Part shown: piece after piece, positions 11,255-22,239 of the stretch | Position numbering within the stretch: the first letter of the stretch is position 1 | Layout of the letters: each line of letters begins with the position of its first letter | Assembly: GCF_964340395.1 (NCBI RefSeq) | Contig: NC_135553.1 | Span: 20,789,449-20,851,448 of the forward strand | DNA from: Glandiceps talaboti | Taxonomy: Eukaryota > Hemichordata > Enteropneusta > Spengelidae | DNA: 62,000 bases | Direction of reading: 5' to 3' | Notes under the pieces: generated by a model | What the model was told of the DNA's origin: nothing | Databases searched by the model: none | The model's input: the letters and a program-made list of their open reading frames with translations, nothing else | Translations under genes and position numbers: made by a program

Positions 11255-12587
11255 ACACACACACACATACACATACATACACACACATACACACACAGAC
11301 ACACACACATATACATACAGTTCTCACAAGTTACCATTGAGACACACAGTTCTCACATCTTACCATTGACACACACACACATACACACACAGTCACATAC
11401 ACACACACACACACATATACATACAGTTCTCACAAGTTACCATTGAGACACACAGTTCTCACAACTTATTGACTAAAGTGATGCTGTAAGAAGTTTGTTT
11501 GACATTGAAGTCATGTGCCGTTACACTGTAGATGTAAGCATCAAAATCATAACTGTCTTTTAAACATAATAAAAATACAGCTCACTGCATTCACTGTATG
11601 CAAAGTAGTGATTTGTTTGTGTCCATATCGAATGTACTCACAATTTGTACACTGACTTACTGGGCCCATATCATATGTATTGTCAGCGTTATACTTCATT
11701 TTGAATGTTCACTTTTTGTATAATATTAGGTACTAAGAATCATAAAACACGTTGTTGTTAATGGAAATCAGATGTTTACACTTGGCCTCAGAAGATCAGC
11801 CAAAGGAATCAAGGATGCAACCAGTAAGTTATTTTTCACACAATGTTATTGCAGATTTTTAGATAAGTCAATGTAAATGAGTCGGTAGTCGGCAAACATG
11901 TAGAACAGTGCATCATCTGTACAATATATAGACATTTGTATTCAAATTTAGGATTTAGGTCAGGGTTAGGATTAGGTCAGCTGTGATAGAAATGAGATTT
12001 AACCTTAGTGTAAACTTGCCGTGTATCGTCTGCAATGAGTAGACACATTTTGCATGGCAACAAAATAGCTCCACTGTTCATACAATTTGCAAGGAAACCA
12101 TTCAAAATGAATCACATTGTCATGATATGTAGTCATGATATTTGAATGGTTTGAGTGGTTGGCTTGGAATCTTCAAGTTGCTGGTTTCAGCCTTGTCACT
12201 CCAATATATTTCTAAATGGATAAAAGTCCTTGGACAAGATGTTAACCACAATTGTACCCAAGTCAAAGCGGATATTCTTAAGTAAATGACAAGTGAGTCA
12301 TTTATGCAATTATTTCATGTATTTGAATTACTTTGACAGACTTCACTGGTCCACCAGATCCATTACATGGCAACAGTCCATACATTGCTGTCAGGAAAGC
12401 CGCAGAGGTAACACAAAAAATTATCTTACAATTAGAATATGCAAAGTAATATGGATATTACACCTAACCCCCCCCCCAAAAAAAAAACAAAAAACAAACA
12501 AAACAAAAACAAAACAAAACAAAACAAAAAAAAAATACAAAAAAAAAACAAAGACAAAAAAACAAACAAAAAACATACACACAAACA

Positions 12588-12639
<52 letters not shown>

Positions 12640-15600
12640 ATTTTCTTCATTTGGCACTGATCCATCAACGCAGTCCAAACATTTGCATCATGTTGCTGCT
12701 TATATAAGTGTTACTGAATGATTGCCATATATAGTGTGAAAAGTTACTTTCCCTCAATATTCCATTATTCAAGTCACTGATCATAATCTACTAGTTGAGA
12801 AAAGACTAGTATCATTCTCGAGACTCATTCTAAGAAAAATTTATTTTCCCAGGAATTATCTGAGATTCTATTTGATACTGAAAGAAAAGGCAAACAAAGT
12901 CAGGATTCACAGACATCTCTTTCTGGTGAGTTTAATAACATTGTTGTCACTATAGTGGAATAGTTGGTTCTTTTTTCACTTGTGCTTCTATTTACTACTA
13001 CATACTTGTTTGGGTTTACGAAATCCACCACTACAGAATATTACATTCATTTTAATTGTAGTGAGTAACGGAAGTTTACGCTAGGTGCTCTAGTCAGTAA
13101 CTCATCAATGCTGGCAACGACTCCTGAGAGACCACAGCAAGTCTCACAAATGTATACACCATTACACCACACTGTATTTTGAACAACAGTGTCTGTGAGA
13201 ATACATTGTTACCATCACACCACACTGCATTTTAACCAAACTCTCTGTGAGAATACAGTGTTGCCGTCACAGCACACTGCAATTTGACCAAAATGTTTGT
13301 GGGAGTAAGGTATTACCATTGCACCACACTACATGAAGGAGGCAATGTGCTTTAAAAAAATCAGTGTGTTGCTAAAAAGGAAAGGAGAAACATGTGACAT
13401 CATCAAAACTTGAATTTTCCTTTTAATATGTGTCACATGATGAGGACTAACTATCACTGTAAATGGAGTTAGCATTGATACATACATTTTAATTCCTCAG
13501 TACCTGCAATAGCTTTTTACATCGTACTAGAGGGTCAAAATGGAACGAGAAGGTCGACTTCTTCTCACGCACACCTATACTATAGTAATGCATGTGAAGT
13601 GTGTGGAGCAGAAGTTATGGTGTCGACCAAGAAATCAAATGTTCGTTATTTTTATGATGCACCAAGGTAGTAATATTCTATTTCAGATACTGAGAATTTG
13701 TCAGTTGTTCACATATCCTATAAAAGATTTCAAAAAAGTTGATTTCTGCTAATTTTTTTTTTTTTTTTTTTTTTGGGGGGGGGGGGGGTTAGTCTGGCCA
13801 AAAAGCAAAGTATAACAGACTTGCATAGAGATATAATTTGAACTCTTCTAACTTTTTCTAAATCTTCTTTATTCATGATCAGTAGCTCCAGGCATTGGAT
13901 CAAGTGGAAACTTATCAACAACAAGAATGGAAGGATTTGGTAATACAGTTGATGCTCCAAAAAGTAAGACTTACATTTATTAGCACAACTGAACTGGTTT
14001 CAAAGTTAGTCTCCAAGTTTACTTCACTTTAATACGGAAGTGTACAGTGAAGTACTCAACGGTTGGATACTGATCATAAGCAGTCAATGGATTTGTATGA
14101 ATGAAGAGACATTCAACTTTACACAAGGAGTTGTCTGCTTTTCCGTGACTAAATCTTACTTTCTTTTCAGAGGTATATGATCACCAATTTTGTGGTTGAA
14201 TAAGTCCTTGTAAATACCTGCAAATTGTGAAAGAATGCATATGTTCAAAGTAGAATTACTCATTTTTGTGGCAGCCATATTTTTCAAAAATATAATGGAC
14301 TAGCTAGTATTTCCAGATAATACAACTACTAAATGTGTGCACATTGGTGTTTACTGCTGATATTATCTCTAAGTTTTAGTGTAACTTCAACAATGTCTGT
14401 CACTGTTGTAGCAAATGTAGACACAAAAATGGAAACCAAAACCATCGTCGCAAACCACGGCCTGTTTTACGGCAACGTTCTTAATGAGCCTCCCACATAT
14501 TTGAAAATGTAGTGGTAGAAATAATAAATGGCTTGCGTGAATGGTAATCTATCGAAATCTGTGTAAACATGTTTGTTCTTGAATTTTGTCAAAAAAGCTG
14601 TAACGGTTTGTGTTAATAGTGATAGACTTTGTTATTTGAAATGGAAGAACTCATCACACAGGTAGGTAGTTTTAGTACAGCTTGTGATGGGAAAACTTAG
14701 TAGCTTGGTAGAATTGTGTTGTAAAGTTAAAAGTTATTTTTTTTACAACAGAAACATTCAGTGAATCAGTGCTTGAGAACATAAAAGATTTTGCTGAGAA
14801 TATGATGGATCCCTATGCATTAGTAGCATCTAAGACCCAAGATGAGAAGTTAAGGGAATACCAACTCATAGAAGACATCGACAATGAAAGTAGTAATGTA
14901 TCAACAGCACCAAAATACACATTGTCAAGTAAAGGAGAATATAAGGCTGTTGATGTCACCCAGACTTCAGTGCCAAGTAATCCAGATGTACAGAGAGTTC
15001 AACAAAGTGGAAAGCTGAGTTCAAGTAAATACACAAGAATTTGTTATTTGGGCAGAAAGATATACATTTTATATATTGTTGCTTTTGTGAGCACAAATCA
15101 GTGAAAAATATAACTCTGGTAGTGGAGCAAGTGGGTGATAGTGGTTCCTCTGTTGTGCAATTCTAATCACCCTGTGATCAAGATAGTGTAAACATTGGAA
15201 GTCCCAAAACAGCTACACTGCAAGTTCATGGAACTCTGTCAATGAAACTCTGCAATGCCTCCCTACTGAGACTATAATTACCACCAATGTCCATTCAATA
15301 GCTTATCACTGTTGTATCAACAAGTTGCAACAATAGTTTTAATTTGTGTTTATGTTAGAAAACCGACGGCTCAATTACCAGAGTAATAATAAGTGTATAA
15401 CATGGATGAGTACAGTAATTGATTCTATTCAATTTAGATTACATACCAGGTAAAGGTTGAGGTAGACGATAAGATGAAACCTGTGTGTTACTGATAATTT
15501 ATTCTTGTAAATTCAGATTTATTTACGACTAGATAGGATTCCATATATGTGATACTAAGTTGAGATTCTTGTAATTCAGATTACAAACCAGGTAAAGCTG

Positions 15601-18055
15601 GAGGTGGCTGGGAAGAAGAAAGAGATGGAAGCAATGGAAGAACATCGAATGGTAGTGAACAAAAGAGTAAAGATAGTACAGATCTAGCAGAAAAGTAAGT
15701 TTTCTTAAGTATTGATTTATATTATAGATGAGAAATAGTTTACACCAGGCAAACATAGCACATGCAGGCGCCGTGTGAGTAATCGCCCCCGACTATTCAA
15801 GTCATTACTCCAGGAGTCCCCCCAAATTCAGACTCGCAGTGTAAGGGAGACATGCCTGAGTGATACAGCCTACCCAACAAGTCTGTAGAACACTCATCTT
15901 GTGTTTTCGTCAGTCACAAAAAATACCCTGTCTACAGTGGGATTCGAACCCATGACCCCCCTGACTGCTAATCCTGAGCTCTAATGACGAGCCAGCCATA
16001 TGTTTATTTGACCTTTTAACCTTCTGGGTCAAAGTTTAAAAATCAAATAAAGTACATCCATTTTATCCATGATTAGTTACACGAGCCCCCCCCCCCCCCT
16101 CCCCCCCCCCCCCCTTGTGTCTTCTATGGATATATTGTTGACATGATTGTATTGTTTTTTTCATAATCCCCTCATAGACTTGAATCTGTATCTGTCACCG
16201 ATTGGTCTCAAGAAACACAGCTTGTCGAAGAGATCACTTCACCAGGGGGTGTCAAACCTATTCCATCAAGAGATGCTCTCACAAAATTTACAAAGAGGTA
16301 TGGTGTCCTCAGTAATGTGCATTTTATCTACTTTACTTGACTTATATAAATACTGAGAAAGGGCATAAAGCAGGTAGTTCCATAGCATGTCATTTATGTC
16401 TTATCTCTCTCTCATGTTTTGTCACAGGAGTGCAACTCTCAACTGCGTTAAAATAGTGGAGTTACTAAATGACAAACTGACCGACCCATCAAGCCAAGTT
16501 CAGTTGGTAAGGAACTCCTAATATTACTACTCACTTAGTTGATACAATGATTCTTATTATTATTATCCCCCATTGGGCAAAGCCAGAAGGGGATACTTAG
16601 ATAATATTATTCCCAATATTTTTCTTCCTTCAGCCAAGGAAAATATAAGTGACCTGAGAGGCCTTTGTCACTACAGGTTAGTAGACAAGTAGTGACAACC
16701 CTTAGGTCACAACGATTTTGGGGCATAGTGTAATTATACCATCGCCACTAACATTTTTAAAAGATTGGGCAAGTAATGGCAATTTTGAATATTTTGAGTC
16801 ATATTTTGAACACAGCAGAACCAGCTGTGACATAGACACGTGTTGTTGTGACATAGACACGTGTTGTTGTGACATAGACACGTGTTTGTTGTGACATAGA
16901 CACATGTTGTTGTGACATAGATGCGTGTTGTTGTGACATAGACACGCATTGTCGTGACATAGACACCATTTTTGTGACGTAGAACGAGAGTATACATTCC
17001 ATATTTTTTGTTCAACTTGATTCGTACATGGTATAATTTGCTTATGGACAAAGCCAGAAGGGGATACTACAGAAGGTTCCTTGTGTCCATTCGTCCATTT
17101 TCAGCGTATCTCTGACATGTTTCATGGGTATCATGTGCTTTGTGATATTTGAATGTGGCTGATATCATTTACATAGGTAACATTAGAAGCATGAATTAAC
17201 CTGAAGTACATTTAACTTTTGACTGAAGGATGGCCATATTTATGTGAAAAAATATGCTTTGATCATACACTATTTGTATGAGGACGTTTATGTCTTTGAC
17301 AAAGACTTGTTTCTAACCAAATCCCATGGCTTCAAATTACTTGGCCGGGAAAAGTATGTCAAGCTGTTACTAGTGTAATTTAGATGTTCTTCCCCTATAA
17401 TTATCTTTGTTCAGCCATGGAAAATACTGGTGACCTAAGGGGCCTTGTCACTTTGAGTCGCCAGGTGAGTAGTGATAAACCCCCTAAGGTCATGAGTATT
17501 TTCTGGTTGAATGAAGAAATATATTGGAGAATGACATAATTATACCACCACCACTAGTAATATCAAAGAAAAATTGGGGGAAATAATGGCAATTTTGAAC
17601 GTTTTTGACTCATGATATTTTGGACACAGCAGAACCAGTGACGTAGGCATGTGTAGTCCTGACATGGACTTGCGTTGTCGTGGTGTAGATAGAATGACCA
17701 TGAGTATATATTCCATATTTTTGGCTTATGCATGGTATAATATAGAATGCACTGTCAGTTATAGAAGATAACGTAGTGACAAGATTAATGTTTTCTTTTC
17801 TCTCACAATAGAAATCTCTGTGTGTTCTTGAATACCTACTGAAAGCAGACCTAGTCAGTACGGAGGACATGTCATCGTGTTTGAAGACTAACTTACAACG
17901 TCTAAGCCAAGGATCACAAGGTTCAGCACTAACTAAAGCTAAAAAGGTATAAGTGATTTTGGTTGAGTTGTTAAACAAACAGTCAAAGTTGCTTGTTGTA
18001 TTGTTCTCATAAGCTCTGCCTAATCAATCAATCAATGAATCAATCAATCAAATCA

Positions 18056-18086
<31 letters not shown>

Positions 18087-20795
18087 TGAATTTGTTTAGT
18101 GCCAAAATTCCAATACGATGTAATGTTCTATGGCGCTGAACAGGAACAATAGTAGATCAGTGTAAAAAGTTGGAGAAAGCTGTTGCAAACGGATGTGTCT
18201 TGATGTCCTTCTTGAATTTATCGACAGTTGACGAAGAACAAAGTTCAAGTGGTATATTGCCTAATATTGCCTTACGAAGGGAAACATTGAAAATGACATA
18301 ATTACAATTTCCGGACTATGTTGAAAAAAATAAACCTGTTAACATCTGATATATCATGAAAATGAGAACATATCACGAAAAAGACTTGTACCAGGTGCAT
18401 GTACTTTGTTACAAATTCTTATGTCTGTGTACGTGTGCCATTGAATACCTAAGGAAAATTTTGTATGGTAAAATTTGACGATAGAGAAAGACTTCTATAT
18501 GTAATAAATTGTCCTTTTTCTTTCTCATTAACTTGTTCTAACAATCTGATTAAAATCCGATGTGGTAAAAGCAGCCGATTCCTTTAGTTACCTCTATTTC
18601 CATCGCTTAATTTGTTTTCGATTTTGCTGTCCTGGGTGATCAACGTCCGTGGGAAGGTGGCAATCATTCCTGGAACTAAATCGAAAAACAAATGACACTA
18701 AGCAATGGAAATAGAGGTAAGTAAAGCAATTGAGCCACTTTCACCACATCGTATTTTAATCAGACTGCCTAACAATGTGCAACATATTCTTTCTTCCATA
18801 AGATTCTTCGTCAACTCGAGAGCATGGAGAAGACAGCTGTATCTGTTCCCTGTGCTATACATAGTCAAAGCAGTAATGGAATATTTGTACCAGATTTATG
18901 TACTCCCTGTACAATACCACTTAATACACATAATGATGACATACTGGTACCAGATTTATCAAGTCAAGAATTTGATGCTTCAAGTCGCAGTACATCAAGT
19001 GAATCTTTTGTTACCTTGGCAACAGATCATACGGAAACAGAGGCACAGTATATGTCGATGCCAGTAGTGCCTGACAGTACTGTTCAAATTTCTACAAAAC
19101 TTTTCAGTGGAATGAATTTGCAAAACTCTGCTAAAACAGAGCATGTACCTGTTAATGATCAATGCAGAAATTTGTCACAATCAACTGACTTTTCACTTTT
19201 AGGTAATACTTTTGAGACTGCGTATGTTGACGAAAATAACAGACCTGCGAAACAGGTAAATAAAGATGCTATGCCAGTAACTGTAGAAAAACACTCGGAT
19301 ATGCACACGTACAAAAACATGAAATGTCTATCTAAAGAGGATGAAACAAACAGGACACAAAATCAGAACCCTCTGATGTCTCGAACTGCTAATATGAATG
19401 ATTTATTAACATCTATGGGTATGATAGACATTGTTGAGAGTAGTTCATCGTTATACAAAGGACAAAAGAAAACTTCAACGTCATCCATACAAAGTCAGTC
19501 TCAAATGACAACACCACAACCACCAAGTGTGACTGAAGCAAGACCACAGAATCATCAAATATTAGCTGTAAGTACCCATATTATTTGATACAAAGTATTT
19601 GCTTGAAGGACTGCACTGTGGTTATTTGTTCTTACTTTTTTGTTTTATTTTGTTGCCATTTAAACTAGTACATGTTGAACAATGCATAACAACATTCATC
19701 ATGTACCAGTACCTGTCATTAATTTCTTGATGGCATGCATTGGGAAATATCACTTCTGATACGAGACGTTAAACGTCATGATATTCACGTGAGATGTCAT
19801 AAATTGCTTATTACCCGATATCACCTCTTTGTTTAGTATTGCCATTTATGAATCATGCCATTTTCATGGACATTGGCACTCACAGTGATATGATGAATAA
19901 AGAGGTGATAATTAATAACTTCATAAACATGCTCTTACTAAAAGTTCGCATATGACCTGTTAATGACATGATGACATAATTTGCACCAAAAAATTCAAAG
20001 TTTCATTTAACCAAGCCCCCCACCCCCCTCCCCTTGTGTCAAACTGAAATGTTCATGACATATGGCATAATTGACCCCAGCAACTACGAACACAGCTTTT
20101 AGTAACATCCAAGTGGCATTACACTTCGTAAAGATAACTATTATTGGATAGGCAAGTGAATAACATTCAAAAATGTATGCAAATATGCCTAGCAACAAGA
20201 CCACCCCCCATAGTATTAGCCAAATGATGGGTGTATGTCGTGAAGACAACAACATGGATGGGTAGGCAAGTGGATAAAAATTCCAAAAATGTAAGCAAAT
20301 ATGCCTAGCAACAAAAACTACCCCACAGCATATAGCCAAATAATGGATGTATGTTGTGAAGACAACAACAGGGATGGGTAGGCAAGTGGTTAATATTCCA
20401 AAAATAGACATGTACACATACCAAGCAACAACTCCATACCCACTGATCAAACCCTTGGAAAAATACATCTCCAATCATTGCACTACAGTGCCATTTTTTT
20501 TTAGTTTTTAAGTCTGATTTTTGGCTTTGCACAAAGATATTTACATGTCAGGAAATCTGTGCAAAGACTTTCGATCAAGTAATAAAAAAAAGTAATCTTA
20601 CTGACCACTTTTATTTTGCAGGCCTATCCACAATTGTCAAATGCCAAGCTGAGTGCCAATTCTACAATACCAGTAAGACCACAACAATGCCAGAAAGGAT
20701 CATTCTCATTTATGACTTCCGAGACTGACAAAACAACAAAGAGTTCAGATGCCTTCAATTTTGTACAGGATGCCATGAAAGCCAGTAAAAAGTAA
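7802..20795 (+). CDS. TEPSIN: Tepsin (AP-4 complex accessory protein), 14 coding exons
   Basis: Tepsin is an epsin-family accessory protein of the AP-4 coat, which sorts cargo at the trans-Golgi network. Exons: 7802-7861, 9774-9846, 11069-11160, 11730-11823, 12340-12407, 12853-12925, 13883-13963, 14752-15024, 15580-15694, 16178-16297, 16428-16506, 17812-17946, 18803-19567, 20622-20795. Phases join throughout to 733 residues. The ENTH domain covers about residues 1-145 ([44 protein letters not shown]). A conserved linker PGKAGGGW lies near residue 275. A VHS-like domain spans about 308-428 ([21 protein letters not shown]). LFSGMNL (521-527) fits the AP-4 beta-binding consensus LFxG[M/L]x[L/V]; SFSFMT (703-708) and DAFNFV (720-725) resemble the AP-4 epsilon-binding motif. 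Human tepsin has 525 residues; the excess lies in the exon 8 and exon 13 linkers. Intron 3 has a GC donor. Exon 8's 3' end is the least certain junction. Confidence 0.92.
8010..8110. mobile_element. Short MITE family alpha, copy 1
   Basis: Ends read GCAAGTTGCAGACGGAGT and, reversed, TAGTCCTGCTTGCATACGGT. It lies in tepsin intron 1. The left terminus is slightly degraded. Same family as 8375-8491, 8508-8632 and 50754-50864. Confidence 0.75.
8375..8491. mobile_element. Short MITE family alpha, copy 2
   Basis: Terminal inverted repeats TAGTCCTGTTTGCAGACAGA and, reversed, TAGTCCTGCTTGCAGACAGA differ at one base over 20. The element is about 117 bp and non-coding, in tepsin intron 1. Confidence 0.88.
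8508..8632. mobile_element. Short MITE family alpha, copy 3
   Basis: Starts TCCTGCTTGCAGACGG and ends, reversed, TAGTCTTGCTTGCAGACGAT. It begins 16 bp after copy 2 ends, making a close cluster in tepsin intron 1. Confidence 0.85.
8648..8743. mobile_element. Foldback-type inverted repeat (96 bp)
   Basis: CTAGCCTGTTTTACTGTG... is matched at the other end by ...GTCATAAACAGGCTAG; inner blocks CTGACTGTGACT and AGTCACAGTCAG, and ATAGCTATAGCTGT and ACAGCTATGG, also pair. Arms of about 45 bp leave almost no loop. It follows alpha copy 3 by 15 bp. Confidence 0.85.
9010..9450. repeat. Inverted repeat with ~150-bp arms in tepsin intron 1
   Basis: The left arm (about 9012-9177) includes TGTTTACAAATATTT, TTGTTTATTGTTTAC and CCATGTAATAAAGTA. 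The right arm (about 9318-9448) carries their reverse complements in the same order with small gaps. About 140 bp lies between the arms. Probably a decayed TIR element. Confidence 0.7.
9437..9690. mobile_element. MITE with CAATAGGGAACTTGCAA termini (~250 bp)
   Basis: The 17-bp left end CAATAGGGAACTTGCAA is exactly reversed at 9672-9690 (TTGCAAGTTCCCTATTG). It overlaps the right arm of the preceding inverted repeat at its left end, suggesting insertion beside or into it. The right interior is rich in GCTCAG/CTGAGC. Confidence 0.75.
9885..9990. repeat. Dispersed GC-rich repeat, copy 1
   Basis: The block ending GGCGTACCTTACAGACTA reappears reversed at 33205-33262 (GTCTGTAAGGTACGCC), with CACACAT, CCCCTC and GAGGAGG blocks between them in the same order. 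About 65 bp align. The family is unknown. Confidence 0.55.
10859..11017. repeat. (CA)n microsatellite with CATG-rich start
   Basis: Interrupted CA run of about 160 bp in tepsin intron 2. It ends about 50 bp before the exon 3 acceptor at 11068. Confidence 0.97.
11195..11465. repeat. Compound tandem repeat: (CA)n alternating with CAGTTCTCACA...TTACCATTG
   Basis: Blocks of CACAGTTCTCACAASTTACCATTG are separated by CA runs and recur about five times. It lies in tepsin intron 3, starting about 35 bp after the GC splice donor. Confidence 0.85.
12471..12639. repeat. Poly-C / A-rich / (CA)n tract
   Basis: A C9 run leads into A-rich CAAAA repeats and then a (CA) run of about 50 bp, in tepsin intron 5. 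Confidence 0.95.
13753..13789. repeat. Abutting poly-T and poly-G tracts
   Basis: About 22 T followed by about 14 G with no gap, in tepsin intron 6. The G run could form a quadruplex in the transcribed RNA. Run lengths this long are also prone to sequencing error. Confidence 0.9.
15438..15485 (+). pseudogene. Decayed duplicate of tepsin exon 9 start
   Basis: TTTAGATTACATACCAGG and TAAAGGTTGAGGT repeat, with changes, the acceptor and first bases of exon 9 at 15580 (TTCAGATTACAAACCAGG, TAAAGCTGGAGGT). Read in the exon's frame the copy hits TGA after seven codons. It lies 142 bp upstream of the real exon. Confidence 0.6.
15765..16000 (-). mobile_element. tRNA-derived SINE in tepsin intron 9
   Basis: On the minus strand the 5' head reads GGCTCGTCATTAGAGCTCAG, then a spacer and box B GGGTTCGAATCCCAC, like a tRNA promoter. 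A non-tRNA body of about 170 bp follows. The head cannot fold into a full functional tRNA, so a SINE fits better than a gene. Confidence 0.65.
16086..16115. repeat. Poly-C tract
   Basis: About 30 C interrupted by a single T, 60 bp before the acceptor of tepsin exon 10. Confidence 0.95.
16612..17043. repeat. Dispersed repeat gamma, copy 1, with internal 21-bp minisatellite
   Basis: Shares with 17400-17740 and 40945-41285 the blocks CAGCC.AGGAAAATA, GTGACCT.AG.GGC, TTTGTCACT, GCAATTTTGAA, CAGAACCAG and TCCATATTTTT. All three copies have the same orientation. In this copy a unit GTGACATAGACACGTGTTGTT at 16826-16976 is repeated about seven times, where the others have one or two. Confidence 0.8.
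17400..17740. repeat. Dispersed repeat gamma, copy 2
   Basis: About 340 bp related to 16612-17043, with only two units of the internal GTGACRTAGRC motif. Both copies are in tepsin intron 11; a CAAAGCCAGAAGGGGATACT block is duplicated at 16577 and 17047. Confidence 0.8.
18020..18310 (-). mobile_element. 3' end of a non-LTR retrotransposon (LINE)
   Basis: Minus-strand translation near 18180-18300 gives [20 protein letters not shown] followed by [10 protein letters not shown], the usual C-terminal block of jockey/CR1/L2-type polyproteins (..LP..LR..sS...FK..LK..L). It ends in a GCGCC...GGCACTAAACAAATT tail followed by a (TTGA)n run. It is 5'-truncated, as is normal for LINEs, and sits in tepsin intron 12. 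Confidence 0.75.
18541..18770. mobile_element. TIR element (~228 bp) abutting tepsin exon 13
   Basis: Left arm TCTGATTAAAATCCGATGTGG then TACCTCTATTTCCAT; the right arm carries both blocks reversed (ATGGAAATAGAGGTA; CCACATCGTATTTTAATCAG). It ends about 30 bp before the exon 13 acceptor, so it supplies part of the branch-point region. A half copy lies at 57345-57425. Confidence 0.85.
20134..20440. repeat. Three tandem ~116-bp repeats in last tepsin intron
   Basis: Units begin GGATGGGTAGGCAAGTGG near 20137, 20256 and 20374 and contain GCAAATATGCCTAGCAAC and GTGAAGACAACAACA. The third unit is truncated. CAAATATGCCTAGCAACAA also occurs near 29678, so the unit derives from a dispersed element. 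Confidence 0.8.
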
Positions 20796-20928
20796 ATTAA
20801 CATGAGGTGCGATGATGTGACGGAAATGTCATTGTGAACTAGCTGTCCAGCGTTGTTTAATTCCACTTGCGAATTTTGAAAACACTGTGGTGATTTTCAT
20901 GTGTGTGGTAATATGCTCCGATGTCACC

Positions 20929-20934
20929 AATAAA
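20929..20934 (+). terminator. Candidate tepsin polyadenylation signal
   Basis: AATAAA lies 134 bp after the tepsin stop codon, the first canonical signal downstream. Confidence 0.55.
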
Positions 20935-21110
20935 TACAATTATCCTACAGTTTATTTTCCAATCAGAAATGTCCTTTTATACCAGTCACTTTGGAGTACA
21001 AGAAAATATATAACAGTAAATTTACTGTATCTTAATAGCCATGCCAGGCAGACAAACAAGAATGTGCGACTGGTTAATCAAGTGGTTCACTGCAGCTCAA
21101 CAGAGTAATT

Positions 21111-21467
21111 ACAAATGCCTACATCAGACCGTGGAGCACGGAATCTGACACAAAAACAAATGAATTGGATTAATAACACTTTGTTCAACATGTTAGAAGT
21201 ACAGAAACTTGTATTACATTTCATGGTTTGATAAGTATAGTTTTATGGCCTCTTTATGTGTACATGAAATGCCAGAGAACTGGAGATTTGTTTGTGAATG
21301 TGAACTATTATGTAAAGTGGTCATAAAACTGTTATCAAATGATGGAATGAAATACAAGTCTCTGTACTTCTAACATGCTGTGCCAAGTGTTATTAATCCA
21401 ATTAATTTGGTTACTTTCCCTGTTCGTATCACCTTCCGTTCATCCAAGGTCTGATGTCAGCAGTTGT
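21111..21467. mobile_element. Foldback element delta, copy 1
   Basis: Left arm ACATCAGACCGTGGA... and right arm ...CAAGGTCTGATGTCAGCAG are inverted, and pairing continues inward through GGATTAATAACACTT / AAGTGTTATTAATCC and the AACATGTTAGAAGTACAGA region. Nearly the whole 357 bp folds on itself. About 90 percent similar by eye to 35350-35722 and 36578-36954. Confidence 0.85.
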
Positions 21468-22239
21468 CATAACAATATACACACAGCTGAAGCAGATAAA
21501 ATTGAATGATGTAAGATTACAAGATTTGACATATAAAACATAATTGAGTTTGCCAAGGCCCAATAAGCTACATCCTACTAAGGATGTGCCAGTCACCTGC
21601 ACTTTGGGGCTTCTATACTCAGCACGTACAAATGTTCACAGACTCCATGCACAAACTAGATACAGTATACTCAGCTCTCCATAATCAGGCACGAAGACAA
21701 TTAAACAAAGTTAGGGCGTGGACATAAGGTAACAATGCATACTCGCATTAAAAATTTCCCCAACAAACTACATAAACAACAAATAGACACTGCCATGTTG
21801 AATCTTGAAATGGAAGCCCACATAACAATAAATCATGGTATTGGGAAATGTGTTGAAGACCCAGTCAGATTTAGGCAAGCTACAAAATAATTTTAGTGTC
21901 TTCAATTGTCATGATTCAAGATGGCTATCTTCATAATGGAATGTTGTCCTCAGCTCAGAGCCAGTTCTTTAGAATTACTTGATATAATTATGAAACATTA
22001 ATGCCTCATCAACTCCCATTGGCCTTTGTTTTTGCACACTAAGGTCTGTGTGACACACACACACACACATTTACCTGCTGTTATTGGCATTTACTAGTAA
22101 GTGATATAATTTGGTGTAGAATGTATGTATAAAGATATTGCCTGCTGTTAACATTCACACATTCACACCAAAATTTTACCCAGTGTAAGTGTCATTAATA
22201 AGTGAATACAATTAAATGTATATACCAAGATATTACTTA

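Noticed and set aside
16702-17051. Frames repeating MSQQHVS/VYVTTTR
   Set aside because: Translations of the 21-bp VNTR inside an intronic repeat.
18705-19067. 120-codon plus-strand frame starting MEIEVSKAI
   Set aside because: It starts in a TIR element arm and runs in the wrong frame through tepsin exon 13.
20007-20474. 155-codon minus-strand hydrophobic frame
   Set aside because: It spans three tandem 116-bp repeats in the last tepsin intron; repetition and an AT-rich antisense strand explain it.
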